DNA of 28,262 nucleotides, taken from contig JADKBO010000009.1 of the NCBI GenBank assembly GCA_016715105.1, positions 1-28,262 of the forward strand. The letters run 5' to 3'. This DNA comes from Saprospiraceae bacterium. Lineage in GTDB: Bacteria; Bacteroidota; Bacteroidia; Chitinophagales; Saprospiraceae. Both the position numbers and the translations under genes were made by a program. A model generated the notes under the pieces. It was not told the origin of the DNA. It made no database searches and saw nothing but the letters and a program-made list of their open reading frames with translations. Positions 1 through 9,372 of this stretch are shown piece after piece (the first letter of the stretch is position 1; the number at the start of each line of letters is the position of its first letter).

Positions 1-1415
1 ACACCGCTTTTTCCAACATTTCAGCAGCCTCGTCCACCATGGCTTTCTCATTTTCCATTCATTGTCTCCCCAGCCTGCATCAAAGTTGATGATCGGTAAT
101 CCCCATTGATCTTTTTGTCAGTCAAGGTGAATCTGTTGTTTGGATCCGGAAGTGTTTCACCAAAGCCTCCAAAATTGATGGTCCATGGCCCTAGTGCTGT
201 TTGCGATTCTTGAATGCTGCTCCAAATTCTTCTTCACTTTGCTCTCCTCTTCCACGCAGCACCACCCTGATATCCAAATCCACGCAAAAAGTCTCTTTAT
301 CGTTGCCCCATTCGTAAATCTTGGAATATAGATACTATTCGGCCTTCGCCAAAATAATATTTGTCATCAAAGCCTTCCACAACACCGCCAGCTCCGCTTC
401 CAAGTGGTGATCCATCAAGTTTCTACCCAATTGATCGCTTTCATTACCCAAACCATTCGGATGCGTTTTTGAAGTAGATTGCATCATGATCCAAGCCGAA
501 TTGATCGAGCTAGCATTCAAGAAAATAACCTTTGCAAAATATTCTTTTTGTTCTTTGGTATTCTGATCGATGGTCCTTACTCCGGTAGCTTTGCCAGACT
601 CATCATCAAAAATGACTTGATAAACGATTTGGTCATGAATCAGGTGAGATTGCTGTTTTTACTGTTGCAGGCAAGGTTGCTGCTTGCGTACTGAAATAAG
701 CACCGTAAGGACAACTCTACCACACCTGTTTCTGTATTGGCAAGTTCCCTCTACCCAATGCCAAGTGCTCTTCTGTTGGAGCAGTCGCGCTGCCCTACCA
801 ATAATCAATTTCCTTACCCGGAAGTTTTTCCTCTAATCCCTTCTTTTACAAATTTCTCTGCACATTGAGGTCATTGCTGGTTGGAATACTGTCAGGAATG
901 CACGTCTAGTTTCGTAAGACCACTGGATTCTCAAAAATTTTCCATAAGCATACCAAGGTTCAAGGTCTTTATACCCCTCAAGGCCAGTCAATACCTACGC
1001 CTTCCTCCAAGTTTGCTGTGAAATCCTTTCATTCCATCGATAGGATTGGTCCACATCAAAGACCTACCACCCGTGTGATAACCTCAGATCCAGTCAAATC
1101 TACGAGTTTCCTCACAGGGGTGATCCACATCTTTTCAAATAAATGTCTGATTTCCTCATTGGCGGTATATAACTTTTCTTTTCCAGCCTAGTATTCTTCT
1201 TTCACTGCAGCTGTAGGCCTACTTCTGTGTTCAAACTCCCATGAACGATGGAAGCGGTTGTATATCCTGAGACGTGTTTGATCTCTCTACCACGTTCTAT
1301 CATTGCTACTTGAGCCCTTTTTCTGTTAATTCTTTTGTTGCCCAACTCCAGATAACCCTGAACCAACTCAATGGCATCATAAGTTACCTCATCTTTCCTT
1401 ACTTTGAAAATACAT
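1..1415 (-). pseudogene. GMC family oxidoreductase, frameshifted, C-terminus off left edge
   Basis: FAD-dependent GMC oxidoreductase (choline/gluconate dehydrogenase-like), expected to oxidise a sugar or alcohol together with the subunit 3 encoded just upstream. Reading the minus strand and switching frames gives family segments in the right order. Near 1390 is VTYDAI, the start of the FAD-binding fold. Around 1240-1310 is VAMIERGREIKHVSGY, and around 1020-1060 a GGRSLMW-like block. At 380-500 is SAWIMMQS...GNESDQLGRNLMDHH, the conserved GMC region after the FAD domain. At 60-110 is WGLPIINFDAGWGDNE and at 1-55 KAMVDEAAEMLEKA, close to the C-terminus. No single frame is open for more than about 60 codons. 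The start near 1415 is approximate. The indels could be decay or base-call errors; the conserved protein signal across every break favours errors or very recent inactivation. Confidence 0.75.
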
Positions 1416-1421
1416 CGCTTG

Positions 1422-1995
1422 TTAATTTATATTTTGTGAAGAGGATTGGTTAAATGGCGTATGCTTTTGGTCTGGTTTCAAATCGATACAAGCATCATAT
1501 CCACCTGGAATTGGAACATAATCCAATGCTTTAGTAGAACCTGCTTCAGAGGTGAAATATCCAAAAAGGTAAGTTCCTTGAGTAAGTTGAAGAAAGGTGT
1601 AGGTACCTCAGCCACATCTTTTGCACTTTGGTTTTCCCTTACTGTACCGGTTTCTGAGTCCACTACCTTGCTTCCTGCTTTGCTGCATTTGCTTTTGCTT
1701 CGTCCTTTGCCATGGTACTCAATAATTTCATGACCTGATTTTTCTGGTCAGCAGTGGCGCTTACAAATTCACCACCCAATTTTTGGCTTCTCACTTGCAG
1801 TTTTTAATCCCTGCTGAAATGAGCTTGCTGGATCGGCGAATAACAATCTTTGAGCATCAGTTCGACGAAAGGTCCAACACCTGCTGCTTTAGCACCCGGT
1901 GTATTTGTTTTGGAATGATGACTGCCAGTTCAGCGAGTAAGTTTTGAATTACTGCTCGAAAGTGCAAAGACTTCGCCTAGCGGTGGACGTGGAAG
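1422..1995 (-). pseudogene. Gluconate 2-dehydrogenase subunit 3 family protein, frameshifted
   Basis: Small partner subunit of GMC-type membrane dehydrogenases, normally with a Tat signal. Minus-strand translation gives NLLAELAVIIPK near 1920-1950, then TPGAKAAGVGPFVELMLKDC (1855-1905). At 1440-1570 come LLKELT, FGYFTSEAGSTKALDYVPIP and GGYDACIDLKPDQK, all hallmark stretches of this family. The stop is TAA at 1422-1424, seven bases before the putative start of the GMC gene, as expected for the usual two-gene operon. At least three frame changes are needed. The normal N-terminus (Tat signal and linker) is not recognisable: the sequence where it should lie runs into a short tandem repeat at 2001-2096, so the 5' end is uncertain. 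Confidence 0.75.
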
Positions 1996-2000
1996 TAGTT

Positions 2001-2096
2001 TTGCCCATTGCTGGCGCAGCCAATTGCCCATTGCCCATTGCTGGCGTAGCCAATTGCCCATTGCTGGCGCAGCCAATTGCCCATTGCCCATTGCTC
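2001..2096. repeat. Short tandem/nested repeat array built on TTGCCCATTGC
   Basis: Three copies of a 23-base unit (TTGCCCATTGC + TGGCGyAGCCAA) lie at 2001-2023, 2031-2053 and 2054-2076. An extra TTGCCCA sits at 2024-2030, and a partial run (2077-2096) ends in TTGCTCCCC. Only one base differs among the three units (C/T in the middle). All minus-strand frames through it are open and read as NGQWAIG/GNWLRQQ-like strings. It lies between the end of the membrane-protein gene and the readable start of the subunit 3 gene. Low-complexity arrays of this kind occur between genes in Bacteroidota; function unknown. Confidence 0.85.
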
Positions 2097-2105
2097 CCCA
2101 GGCAA

Positions 2106-3789
2106 CTGCACCGATTGCCACTTTTCACCTTTATTAAAGATAAAAATTCGGCCAGGAACACTATCCTTGACGGTCACTTAAAAGATAAATCCACTGGGAA
2201 CAACCTTATACCTGTCCGATTCACTTCCACTCAATCCAGCACCTTTTCGCCAGGAACCAAGAGCCCCAACTAGCAATATTTACCTTGATAGTCTTGGGTG
2301 AAGTGATTTTGGTACACCGACGCTGTCGATTGTTGAAGTGAGATTGATTTCTGATATATTGGTCATCTTCCAGTATAACTTCTTTTGCCAGAGGCAGTCC
2401 AAACTTATTGAATGTGACGCCGTCATTTCCATAATCGCGAAATAAATAGCGTATTCAAATTTTCTGGGACACACAAAAGTACTACTTCTTTATAGTCATA
2501 ATAATCAAAGTCTTGGCACAAACGCTCGACAATAGTACCCGCATCGCGGGTAGTGCGGATCATCTTACTCAAGAAAAAAGCATTCAAAACCAAAAAGAAA
2601 ATCCACACATAGGCGTAGGATTTTTTGAATGCAAGGAAGAGAAAGGTTGTAATAAATAAGTAAATATGCGGCGCTGCAAAGTAAGAATATCGATCATTTT
2701 CATACCAGCCAATCCAAACAAAAAACAAGTTTAAAATAGGTAAAAGTCCAAAACAAAAATGACAATTGATGCAATTAAAACCTATTTTAACTTTTTGTAT
2801 TTTGTAGTTCGGTATAACATTGCAAACAAGAGACCAATTGCAAATAGAAAAGCCAAACTTTTCCATAATTCAGACAAGGCAGTGGTACCAACCTTTGTCA
2901 GTAAACTTCCAAAAATGGCTTAATAACAAGACTTTGGAAACGTATTTGGCGAAGGTTGTTATCAAAAGCGTGGGCGATAACTTGAGATGTTGCTCTGCTC
3001 CATAATGACCAATCCACGTACCGATGGACAACTTTGTAAGGATAAAATAAGCGACCAAGAGCACCACATAAATAGGAACCAAGCGGTACCAATATCCTGC
3101 AAGTTGTTTCACATCACCGCTTGCCCAAACTACGAGTGACAGATATATTAAAAAGATTGCTGGAGCAACCAAAGCCAGCTCTATCGTAAAAAGAGCAAGG
3201 ATAAAAAACAAGAAGTGCAGATATAAATGGATTTTTCTTTGTCAGGTGATATCAGTGAGGAAGTTGATGGCAAAGAAAACCAAACCTGTACATAACAAAT
3301 AGTGAAAGCAGGCATCCCAGGTAATGGGTTCAATAGCATAGGTGATAGCGCGGTAAAGATACCCGTAAATAAGGCGATCAAACCCGCATGTTCGAGATTA
3401 ACTGCCTCCAAAATCAACCTGAACGTGGTACACCAAATAACAAACAGAAGCATGGGGTCAAAATAAAACCGTTGCCCATCACCGCGACATTTTTGCCGAT
3501 CAGTTTGAATAATATAAAAGTTGATCAGGTGAAAAACTGGTGCATGCCCGGATATCCAAACAATTCCAGACATCGCTGAAAGTCGCTATCGCGATAACGA
3601 TTGAGCCAACCCAGATAATCAGTGACGTAACCATAATCTTTTGTGCTTTGGAATGTCAAAAACAAACCAATAAAAAGACAGGGTAAATCAAAGTCGTAGT
3701 TGCATAATTTAATGTCCAGACAAAGGCAAATATAGATTGAATCTTGCCCATCTGGTCATTTGCATGAGAGAAATTCCATTAAGATTTTG
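2106..3789 (-). pseudogene. Polytopic membrane protein (glycosyltransferase-39/87-like topology), frameshifted
   Basis: A large integral membrane protein read in at least five minus-strand pieces: about 3660-3789 (HANDQMGKIQSIFAFVW..LIYPVFLLV), 3181-3573, 2870-3211, 2423-2866 and a degraded tail to about 2106. The pieces contain many hydrophobic helices, separated by polar loops such as YGYVTDYLGWLNRYRDSDF (about 3590-3650), GTWIGHYGAEQHLKLSP (about 3000) and WYENDRYSYFAAP (about 2680). Acidic first loops and a late ENDRY-SYF loop are common in bacterial lipid-linked sugar transferases and related 10-12 TM Bacteroidota proteins, but no catalytic motif was identified, so the function is open. 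The soluble tail contains YKEVVLLCVPENLN and ends near GEKWQSVQLPG, just before the repeat array. Confidence 0.55.
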
Positions 3790-4008
3790 TCTAAACAGTT
3801 AAGGAATCAAAATAATGAAGTTACAAACTTTAATTAAGGGTGAAAAGTGGATGATCTGATGTAAGAATCAAGCAAAAAGACTATTGTACAAAATTTTTTA
3901 TAAACAGGCTTTTATGTTTGAACACAAACTTATCAAAAACAACAAAGCCCGTATATTTACCCCATTATCCAAAGATAAAAACAATTTTATAAACACATTT
4001 TACAAACT

Positions 4009-4405
4009 CTGGCCTCTTTATCATGGAAACACCCAATCGCGGAAAGGGGTATTTGCCGGCCTGCCCATTTCAGAAGGTGACAGCATCGAAGTATGCCACA
4101 TCGTCAAGATGGCAAAAGCAGAAATTCCGATCATCCAGCAAAACAAGACTCCATGATTATTTTTATGGGGTGAAGACTTGGAGGAAGCAGCCCTTGCACT
4201 TGGTTTTGGTTCCTGGTACAACCACCAGTTATTCCCAAACGCCAACTTCTTCCTCGATCTTGAGAATGAAACGATAGACATTGTTGCGATCTGAGACATC
4301 GATGAAGGCGAAGAAATTACAATCAATTATCATGGAGAGCCTGGAGATGAGGGTGAGGTTTGTTTGAGGTTAGTGAGTAAATACCAGCTTGATGCGTTTT
4401 TATAA
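4009..4405 (+). pseudogene. SET domain-containing protein (lysine methyltransferase fold), broken
   Basis: SET domains transfer methyl groups from SAM to lysine. Seen here: LYHGNTQSRKGVFAG followed by LPISEGDSIEV (4015-4095), then after a frame change LHDYFYG (4148-4168), EEAALALGFGSWYNHQLFPNANFF (4180-4255), and DIDEGEEITINYHGEPGDEGE (4297-4358). NHQLFPNA and DEGEEITINYHG correspond to the family's NH..xPNA and E(E/L)xxxYG motifs, which form the SAM site and knot. There is one +/-1 shift near 4140-4170 and an in-frame TGA at 4291-4293, where homologues usually have an Arg codon. The frame closes with TAA at 4403-4405. The start is uncertain because no ATG sits in frame immediately upstream; the ATG at 3884 is in frame but precedes AT-rich, non-homologous sequence. 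Confidence 0.7.
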
Positions 4406-4453
4406 GATAGAAATAGAAACATTATCGCATTCATTCAAAACTAGCGGCAAAAT

Positions 4454-4800
4454 ATGGCAAAAATAAAATCATTAATGTAAAAGGAACTGATATAACAATT
4501 TTTCAAAATGAAAGCTGAATATATTTCACTTACTGATATTGCTAAATTTAAGGATAGTGCAAAGAACCGAAACCATTATCCAAAATTGGATTAGAAATAG
4601 AAATACTATAGAGTTGTTGGGGTTTCGGGAGCAATATATAATCCTGATTTTAAACACCTCGAATTCGAGGGGTTTAAAAACAAGCAGGTTTAAAGAGTAT
4701 CTTATTAACATTAAAAAAATGGATTGAAACGGAGACCAACGCTAAACATATTTAGTTGTCGTTTAAAAAACTAATTTTAATTATGGCGAATTTGCCTTAA
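4454..4800 (+). pseudogene. KilA-N domain protein remnant
   Basis: KilA-N is a DNA-binding domain common in phages and in scattered bacterial accessory genes. ATG at 4454 begins MAKIKSLM, then VKGTDITIFQ and YISLTDIAKFKDS (4520-4557), which is the domain's hallmark. Further on come IIQNWIRNRNTIELLG (4570-4622), NPDFKHLEFEGFKNKQ (4640-4690) and YGEFALIK (about 4785-4808). Each block needs a different frame, with stops between. The usual C-terminal part is missing or unreadable before the LytTR gene tail at 4845. It sits next to the SET gene in the same low-quality segment. Confidence 0.65.
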
Positions 4801-4844
4801 TAAAAAACTAGGCTGGATATTATTAGTGTATGCCAACGAAGCCT

Positions 4845-5574
4845 TTATTCCCCATAAAACCCCCTTGCATCCCCCTTCTTCCGCCTAGCAATAGGAATCT
4901 CCAACCCATTTTTCAAAATGAAAAAATCCTCCTTTAGGGCATCAAGTGATACCTATTGACCAGGTACGATCGATGGCTCCTAAAAACCCCTTTATCAGCG
5001 AGGATGTCTTCAAAATAGGCCAGATTTTTGAAGATAATTCACGAGAGCCGTTTGATAAATAAATGTAACTGTAATTGCGCTCACCTTCAATGTGGGTAAT
5101 TTGTTTCAATGGCAATCTCAATGTTCCATGTGTGGGCAAAACCAGTTTTTGATTTTCGACAGATTGGGATTCCAGATTAGACAAGGCGTGTTTCACTTCC
5201 ATTACATTATTTGCCGTCTTTCTAATTCGTTTGATTGCTTCATCCAATTCACTTTCTTGGATGGGCTTAACCAAATAATCTAAGGCGTTGAATCGAAATG
5301 CCTTGATTGCATAATCACTGTGAGCAGTGGTGAAAATGGTTTGGAAATGGATATCATCTAATTGCTGAAGAAGTTCAAAACCGGTCATGTCGGGTAATTC
5401 AATATCCAGGAAAACAATGTTGGGTTTTAGGGAGGTAATGAGTGCTAAAGCTTCTTTACCCGTTTTCGCAATTCCTAAAACAGAAACGTCCGCTGCATGG
5501 TGCTTTAGCAAATCATGCAAAACGGTGGCCATGAAGGCATTGTCTTCGACGAGTAAGGCTTTTATCGGTTTCAT
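4845..5574 (-). CDS. LytTR-family response regulator (frameshifted near C-terminus)
   Basis: DNA-binding response regulator of the AgrA/LytR type. Residues 1-120 form a receiver with acidic pair E10/D11, phospho-acceptor D57 (VFLDIELPD), TT switch (IFTTAHSD) and Lys in DYLVKP. From about residue 140 a LytTR domain follows: LVLPTHGTLRLPLKQITHIEGERNYSYIY. The uninterrupted frame ends at 4942 after 210 residues. The true C-terminus continues in other frames: NLAYFEDILADKGVF and SHRSYLVNRYH (4960-5035), then DALKEDFFILKNGLEIPIAR ending KKGDARGFYGE with TAA at 4845-4847. Two one-base shifts are needed, one in an A-run near 5027. It is divergent from the histidine-kinase operon (167 bp gap), which suggests a partner system. 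Confidence 0.85.
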
Positions 5575-5741
5575 AAATCTTGAAGTAAAGATATAAATAC
5601 CTCATCATTTAAAACCGTTTGATCATTTAAAATACCTTGTGATAAGTTAAATGCAAGAAAAATGAAGGGTATATAGTAGTTTCGGCCATCACTAATTTTT
5701 AGCATGAATTTCATTAAAATAATTACCTTAATAAACATAAG

Positions 5742-8372
5742 ATGGCGAAACAAAGAACCACAAGGCTAAATTATTTCCTAATTGTTTTCGGAATGTTAGT
5801 TTCCTCCATTCTTTTTGGGCAAACCAGAAGTGATGCCGAGCTTCTTGCCGTCTGGAAAGATACATCGAAAACTGAAATGGTAAGATTAGAAGCAATATGG
5901 GAGAGATTTGATGTAGATTCTATGCCCAATCAAGAACCAGACTGGTGGAAGAAATGGAAAAATGAATCTAAGGAAGCCATTGAATTGGCTATAAAAAATA
6001 ATAAAAAGGGGTACTTGCCACTATTTTATATGATGTCCATTGAATCTTGTGCTGGCAACACAGAATGTATGTGTACTGCTTCCCACAAAGCAATAGAAAG
6101 TGCAAAGGTTGCCAATGCTTCCAAAATAAGATTACATATTATTATTAGTGCATATACTACATTGAAATTTGAATGCAATGAAGTTGTGAAAGACGAGTTG
6201 ATTATCAATGAATTTCAGAAAATGAAAGCAGTACTTTCGGATAAACCTTCAGACCTTAAAACACTTAAAGAGGCAACCAAAGCGTTGGGATTTTGGTATT
6301 TTTATAATGAAAAGTACCCACAAGCATTGGTCTATTTTCAGGAGTCCCTAAGATTATCTGAAGAATCGAAATTATATGATAATTTTTATTCACAAACCAA
6401 CGAAATGCTTGCTGCTATCCATACCCAGATAGGAAATTATAAAGAAGCAGAAAAGTACATAGATAAAAGCCTACAGCTTGCTCATTCACGAAAAGACACT
6501 TTCCAGATGGGTAGCTCATACTTGGGCAAATCACATTTAATGCTGAAATTAAAGGATGAAGAAAAAGCTCAACGCTATATAGATTCTGCTATGTATGTGA
6601 TGAAAAATGTGAAGCACTGTGAGCCTTGTTATAATATCGCAAAAATATTAAACGCAGGAATTAAGAATTTAGCCAACAACTATGCTGGAGCATTGACCGA
6701 ACTGCAAGAGGTAGAAGCATTTTTTAATAAAGATAAAGGACAAATGCCTGAACCCAGATTTTATACTGAAAAAGCAAGAGCTTATTTAGGTTTAAAAAAA
6801 TATAACGATGCCATACAAACCATTAACGCTAAAAAAATAGGTGAGCAAACATATAATAAAGATGTTTCAGCAAATTACGACATACTTTCCAAAGCTTATG
6901 AAGGTATAAGCGATTACAATAATGCACTGAAAAATTATAAATTACATGTGCAGGCAGAAGATACCTTAGCAGTATGGCGTAATAGTAGTGAAGTAACCAG
7001 GCTGGAATTGGAGAACCAATTTACTCAACAACAACTCAAATCTGAACTCAATTTCCAAAGTCAACTCAACAAACAAAAGTCCACCAGAAACTGGATTTTG
7101 TTTTTGGGCATTTCAGCCTTTCTGCTTGCTCTGGGTTTGTATGCCAGACTTCGATATACCCGAAAAACTCAAAAATTATTGCAACACAAAAACGAAATTA
7201 TTGAAGCCGAAAAAGAAAAAGCTGAAGCTAGTGAAAAAGCCAAACATCAGTTCCTGGCCAATATGAGTCATGAGATCCGTACTCCCATGAATGCCATCAA
7301 GGGTATGACCGATATTTTGATTCGGCGGGAGCCAAAAGAAGACCAGAAAGAATACTTGGATGGAATCAAACAGTCATCTGATTCTTTGCTTTTCATCATC
7401 AATGATATCCTTGATATTTCAAAAATTGAAGCAGGTAAAGTTGAGCTGGAACAGGAACCTTTTTCTGTCAATGAATTATACAACAACGTGCACACCATCA
7501 TGCAATTTAAAGCAGAAGAAAAGGGCTTGGAGCTGCTAAAAGATATTCCAGTAGAAAATCTGTTTGTTCAGGGTGATGCCAATAGATTGCGCCAGATTTT
7601 CCTCAATTTGATCGGAAATGCCATTAAGTTTACAGAAAAAGGAAAAGTAACTACTACCATAAAAGCAGATCAAGATGGGGAAAAATTGAATGTGCATTTC
7701 ACCATTTCGGATACCGGTATTGGCATTGAACATAGCAATCTAGATAAAATATTTCAATCCTTTGAGCAAGCTTATAGCGATACGACTAGAAAGTTTGGCG
7801 GGACGGGATTAGGATTGAGCATTTCAAAGAAATTGGTGGAATTGCATGGAGGCAAAATCTGGGTCGAAAGTGAAAAAGGCAAAGGTAGTCAGTTTCATTT
7901 TATGATTCCTTATATGATAGCTAAGCATAAAGCTGAGGTAATTGCTACACATGAAGTGCGAATGAATACGGCCGATGCCATCAGAGGCATTAGGATATTA
8001 CTGGTAGAAGACAATGCTTTCAATGTAGTGGTAGCTCAGGAAGAACTGGAAGATGCAATTGAAAGTGTATATGTAGAAGTTGCCGAAAATGGCCTTATTG
8101 CGGTTGAGAAAATGAAATCCTCTGCGTTTGATGTTATTCTCATGGACGTACAAATGCCAGTAATGAATGGATTTGAGTCCACTTTAGCCATAAGAAAATT
8201 AGAAGGAGAAAAATCAGAAACCCCAATAATAGCAATGACGGCTAATGTACTCAAAGAAGAAGTGGATTTATGCTATCAGGCTGGAATGAATGATTTTATT
8301 GGAAAACCATTTGATACAAATGAATTAATACAAAAAATATACAACTTAAAAAGAAAAACTCATGACTCATAA
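5742..8372 (+). CDS. TPR-containing hybrid sensor histidine kinase
   Basis: 876-residue sensor kinase with an intact frame. A signal peptide/first helix (about 8-27) is followed by an extracytoplasmic region with tetratricopeptide-like repeats (about 180-420, e.g. ALVYFQESLRLSEES, YKEAEKYIDKSLQLA). A single TM helix (450-468) leads to a short coiled coil. The HisKA domain carries the phospho-accepting H510 in FLANMSHEIRTPMNAI. The HATPase domain has the N-box (RQIFLNLIGNAIKF), G1 (DTGIGI), F-box (FQSFEQ) and G2 (GGTGLGLSI). A C-terminal receiver (about 750-870) has acidic D757, phospho-Asp D802 (VILMDVQMPVMNG) and Lys in IGKPF. The stop overlaps the next gene by 11 bp. The sensed signal is unknown. 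Its receiver and the downstream HPt imply a His-Asp-His-Asp phosphorelay. Confidence 0.95.
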   Translation: MAKQRTTRLNYFLIVFGMLVSSILFGQTRSDAELLAVWKDTSKTEMVRLEAIWERFDVDSMPNQEPDWWKKWKNESKEAIELAIKNNKKGYLPLFYMMSIESCAGNTECMCTASHKAIESAKVANASKIRLHIIISAYTTLKFECNEVVKDELIINEFQKMKAVLSDKPSDLKTLKEATKALGFWYFYNEKYPQALVYFQESLRLSEESKLYDNFYSQTNEMLAAIHTQIGNYKEAEKYIDKSLQLAHSRKDTFQMGSSYLGKSHLMLKLKDEEKAQRYIDSAMYVMKNVKHCEPCYNIAKILNAGIKNLANNYAGALTELQEVEAFFNKDKGQMPEPRFYTEKARAYLGLKKYNDAIQTINAKKIGEQTYNKDVSANYDILSKAYEGISDYNNALKNYKLHVQAEDTLAVWRNSSEVTRLELENQFTQQQLKSELNFQSQLNKQKSTRNWILFLGISAFLLALGLYARLRYTRKTQKLLQHKNEIIEAEKEKAEASEKAKHQFLANMSHEIRTPMNAIKGMTDILIRREPKEDQKEYLDGIKQSSDSLLFIINDILDISKIEAGKVELEQEPFSVNELYNNVHTIMQFKAEEKGLELLKDIPVENLFVQGDANRLRQIFLNLIGNAIKFTEKGKVTTTIKADQDGEKLNVHFTISDTGIGIEHSNLDKIFQSFEQAYSDTTRKFGGTGLGLSISKKLVELHGGKIWVESEKGKGSQFHFMIPYMIAKHKAEVIATHEVRMNTADAIRGIRILLVEDNAFNVVVAQEELEDAIESVYVEVAENGLIAVEKMKSSAFDVILMDVQMPVMNGFESTLAIRKLEGEKSETPIIAMTANVLKEEVDLCYQAGMNDFIGKPFDTNELIQKIYNLKRKTHDS

Positions 8373-8748
8373 CAATCCTACCGTTTTCATAGTAGACGAT
8401 GAACCATTATTGTCAGAAATGCTGGCCGATTATTTAAAAGAACAGGATAATGGTTTTAACATACAATCTTTTCCTACGGGAGAAGCTTGTTTACAAAGTT
8501 TACATTTGTTACCCAATATTGTAATTTTGGATTACTATCTTAATTCAAAGGAAAAAGATGCTGCAAATGGCATTGATATCCTGAAGGAAATAAAGAAACG
8601 CAACAAAACGCTACCGGTCATCATGCTTTCGAGTCAGAAAAGTTATGCAACAGCCACAAAAACCATTATGTACGGAGCTGTGCATTACGTAATCAAAGGT
8701 CAAGATGCTTTCGAAGAAATTTACCAACTGATTAAAGCCAATATATAA
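8362..8748 (+). CDS. Single-domain response regulator (CheY-like receiver)
   Basis: 128-residue stand-alone receiver. It has acidic pair D12/D13 (FIVDDEP), phospho-acceptor D57 (IVILDYYLN), hydroxyl switch near S90/S91 (VIMLSSQ) and conserved Lys K112 (YVIKGQD). There is no output domain, so it acts as a phosphotransfer intermediate or through protein contacts. The ATG lies inside the last codons of the kinase gene (11-bp overlap, ATGACTCATAA) and its TAA directly abuts the HPt start codon. These two junctions argue for translational coupling and a single transcript. Confidence 0.93.
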   Translation: MTHNNPTVFIVDDEPLLSEMLADYLKEQDNGFNIQSFPTGEACLQSLHLLPNIVILDYYLNSKEKDAANGIDILKEIKKRNKTLPVIMLSSQKSYATATKTIMYGAVHYVIKGQDAFEEIYQLIKANI

Positions 8749-9084
8749 ATGGTCGATTTAACGTTTTTAAGAAAGTTCACAAAGGAGGATCCTCAAAAAA
8801 TGAAACGCTACATTTCGTTGTACCTCGATGTTGCGCCAAAGACTTTTGAGGAAATGCAGCGCAACCTCCAAAATAAAGATTGGGAGCAACTTCGCATCAA
8901 TGCGCATTCCTTAAAACCCCAAGCGGATTTCATGGGAATGAATGTTTTGAAAGAAAAACTCATAGAAATAGAAGAAGCTGTGAAAATGAATAATTTGGAT
9001 GTTTATGAAGCATTATTCCATGAATCTCTGGCAATTTATGCTGCTTCTGAACATTCACTTCGAGAGATTTTGGTACAATTGTAA
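8749..9084 (+). CDS. HPt (histidine phosphotransfer) domain protein
   Basis: 111-residue helical protein with the HPt signature NAHSLKPQADFMGM, where H53 is the likely phosphorylated histidine, followed by a basic/glycine-containing helix turn typical of the family. It starts immediately after the preceding stop codon, so it is the last gene of the kinase-receiver-HPt operon. In a hybrid-kinase phosphorelay it would carry the phosphate from the kinase's fused receiver to a final response regulator. Candidates here are the stand-alone receiver before it or the divergent LytTR regulator. No strong terminator was seen after the stop. Confidence 0.9.
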   Translation: MVDLTFLRKFTKEDPQKMKRYISLYLDVAPKTFEEMQRNLQNKDWEQLRINAHSLKPQADFMGMNVLKEKLIEIEEAVKMNNLDVYEALFHESLAIYAASEHSLREILVQL

Positions 9085-9176
9085 AGGCTGTATTTTGTGA
9101 ATTGGGACCAGGGGTATGTATAAAGAAAAAATGTGATGGACTTCCTCTCCATAGCGGAGTCAGAGAACAGATAAAG

Positions 9177-9372
9177 TTAAGCAACCGCAGTTAATGATTT
9201 AGAAATAAAAGCCTCAACTGGAGCACAGCCCACAGCGGAGTGAATCCTAGTGGTGTTATACCAGCCTTCGATATACCTGAAAACAATGGTATAAAGCATT
9301 GATTGACTGGAGAAAACAAATTTATTAATGGACTCAATTTTAATAGTTTTAAAGAATGATTCAGAATTCGAT
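9177..9372 (-). mobile_element. IS3-family transposase (OrfB) C-terminal remnant
   Basis: Minus-strand translation reads SESFFKTIKIESI, then about 20 residues later FRYIEGWYNTTRIHSAVGCA followed by PVEAF and a stop at 9177. This matches the end of the DDE integrase domain of IS3 OrfB proteins: the catalytic Glu in ESFFKT and the Y-I-x-x-WYNxxRxHSAxG-x-xPxE(A)F tail. Only about 65 of roughly 280 residues are present. Upstream of SESFF the reading frame passes into unrelated sequence (KAWMLLLDKK), so the element is truncated at about 9370. No intact terminal inverted repeats were identified. Confidence 0.75.

Noticed and set aside
2001..2096. Repeat array as a possible CRISPR
   Set aside because: Units are directly adjacent or separated by 7 bases of the same repeat; there are no unique spacers of about 30 bases and no cas genes.
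5571..5753. 60-codon minus-strand ORF between the LytTR and kinase genes
   Set aside because: It covers the divergent promoter region, overlaps the kinase start, and has AT-driven hydrophobic composition only.
9085..9176. Terminator after the HPt gene
   Set aside because: No stem with a T-tract could be found.
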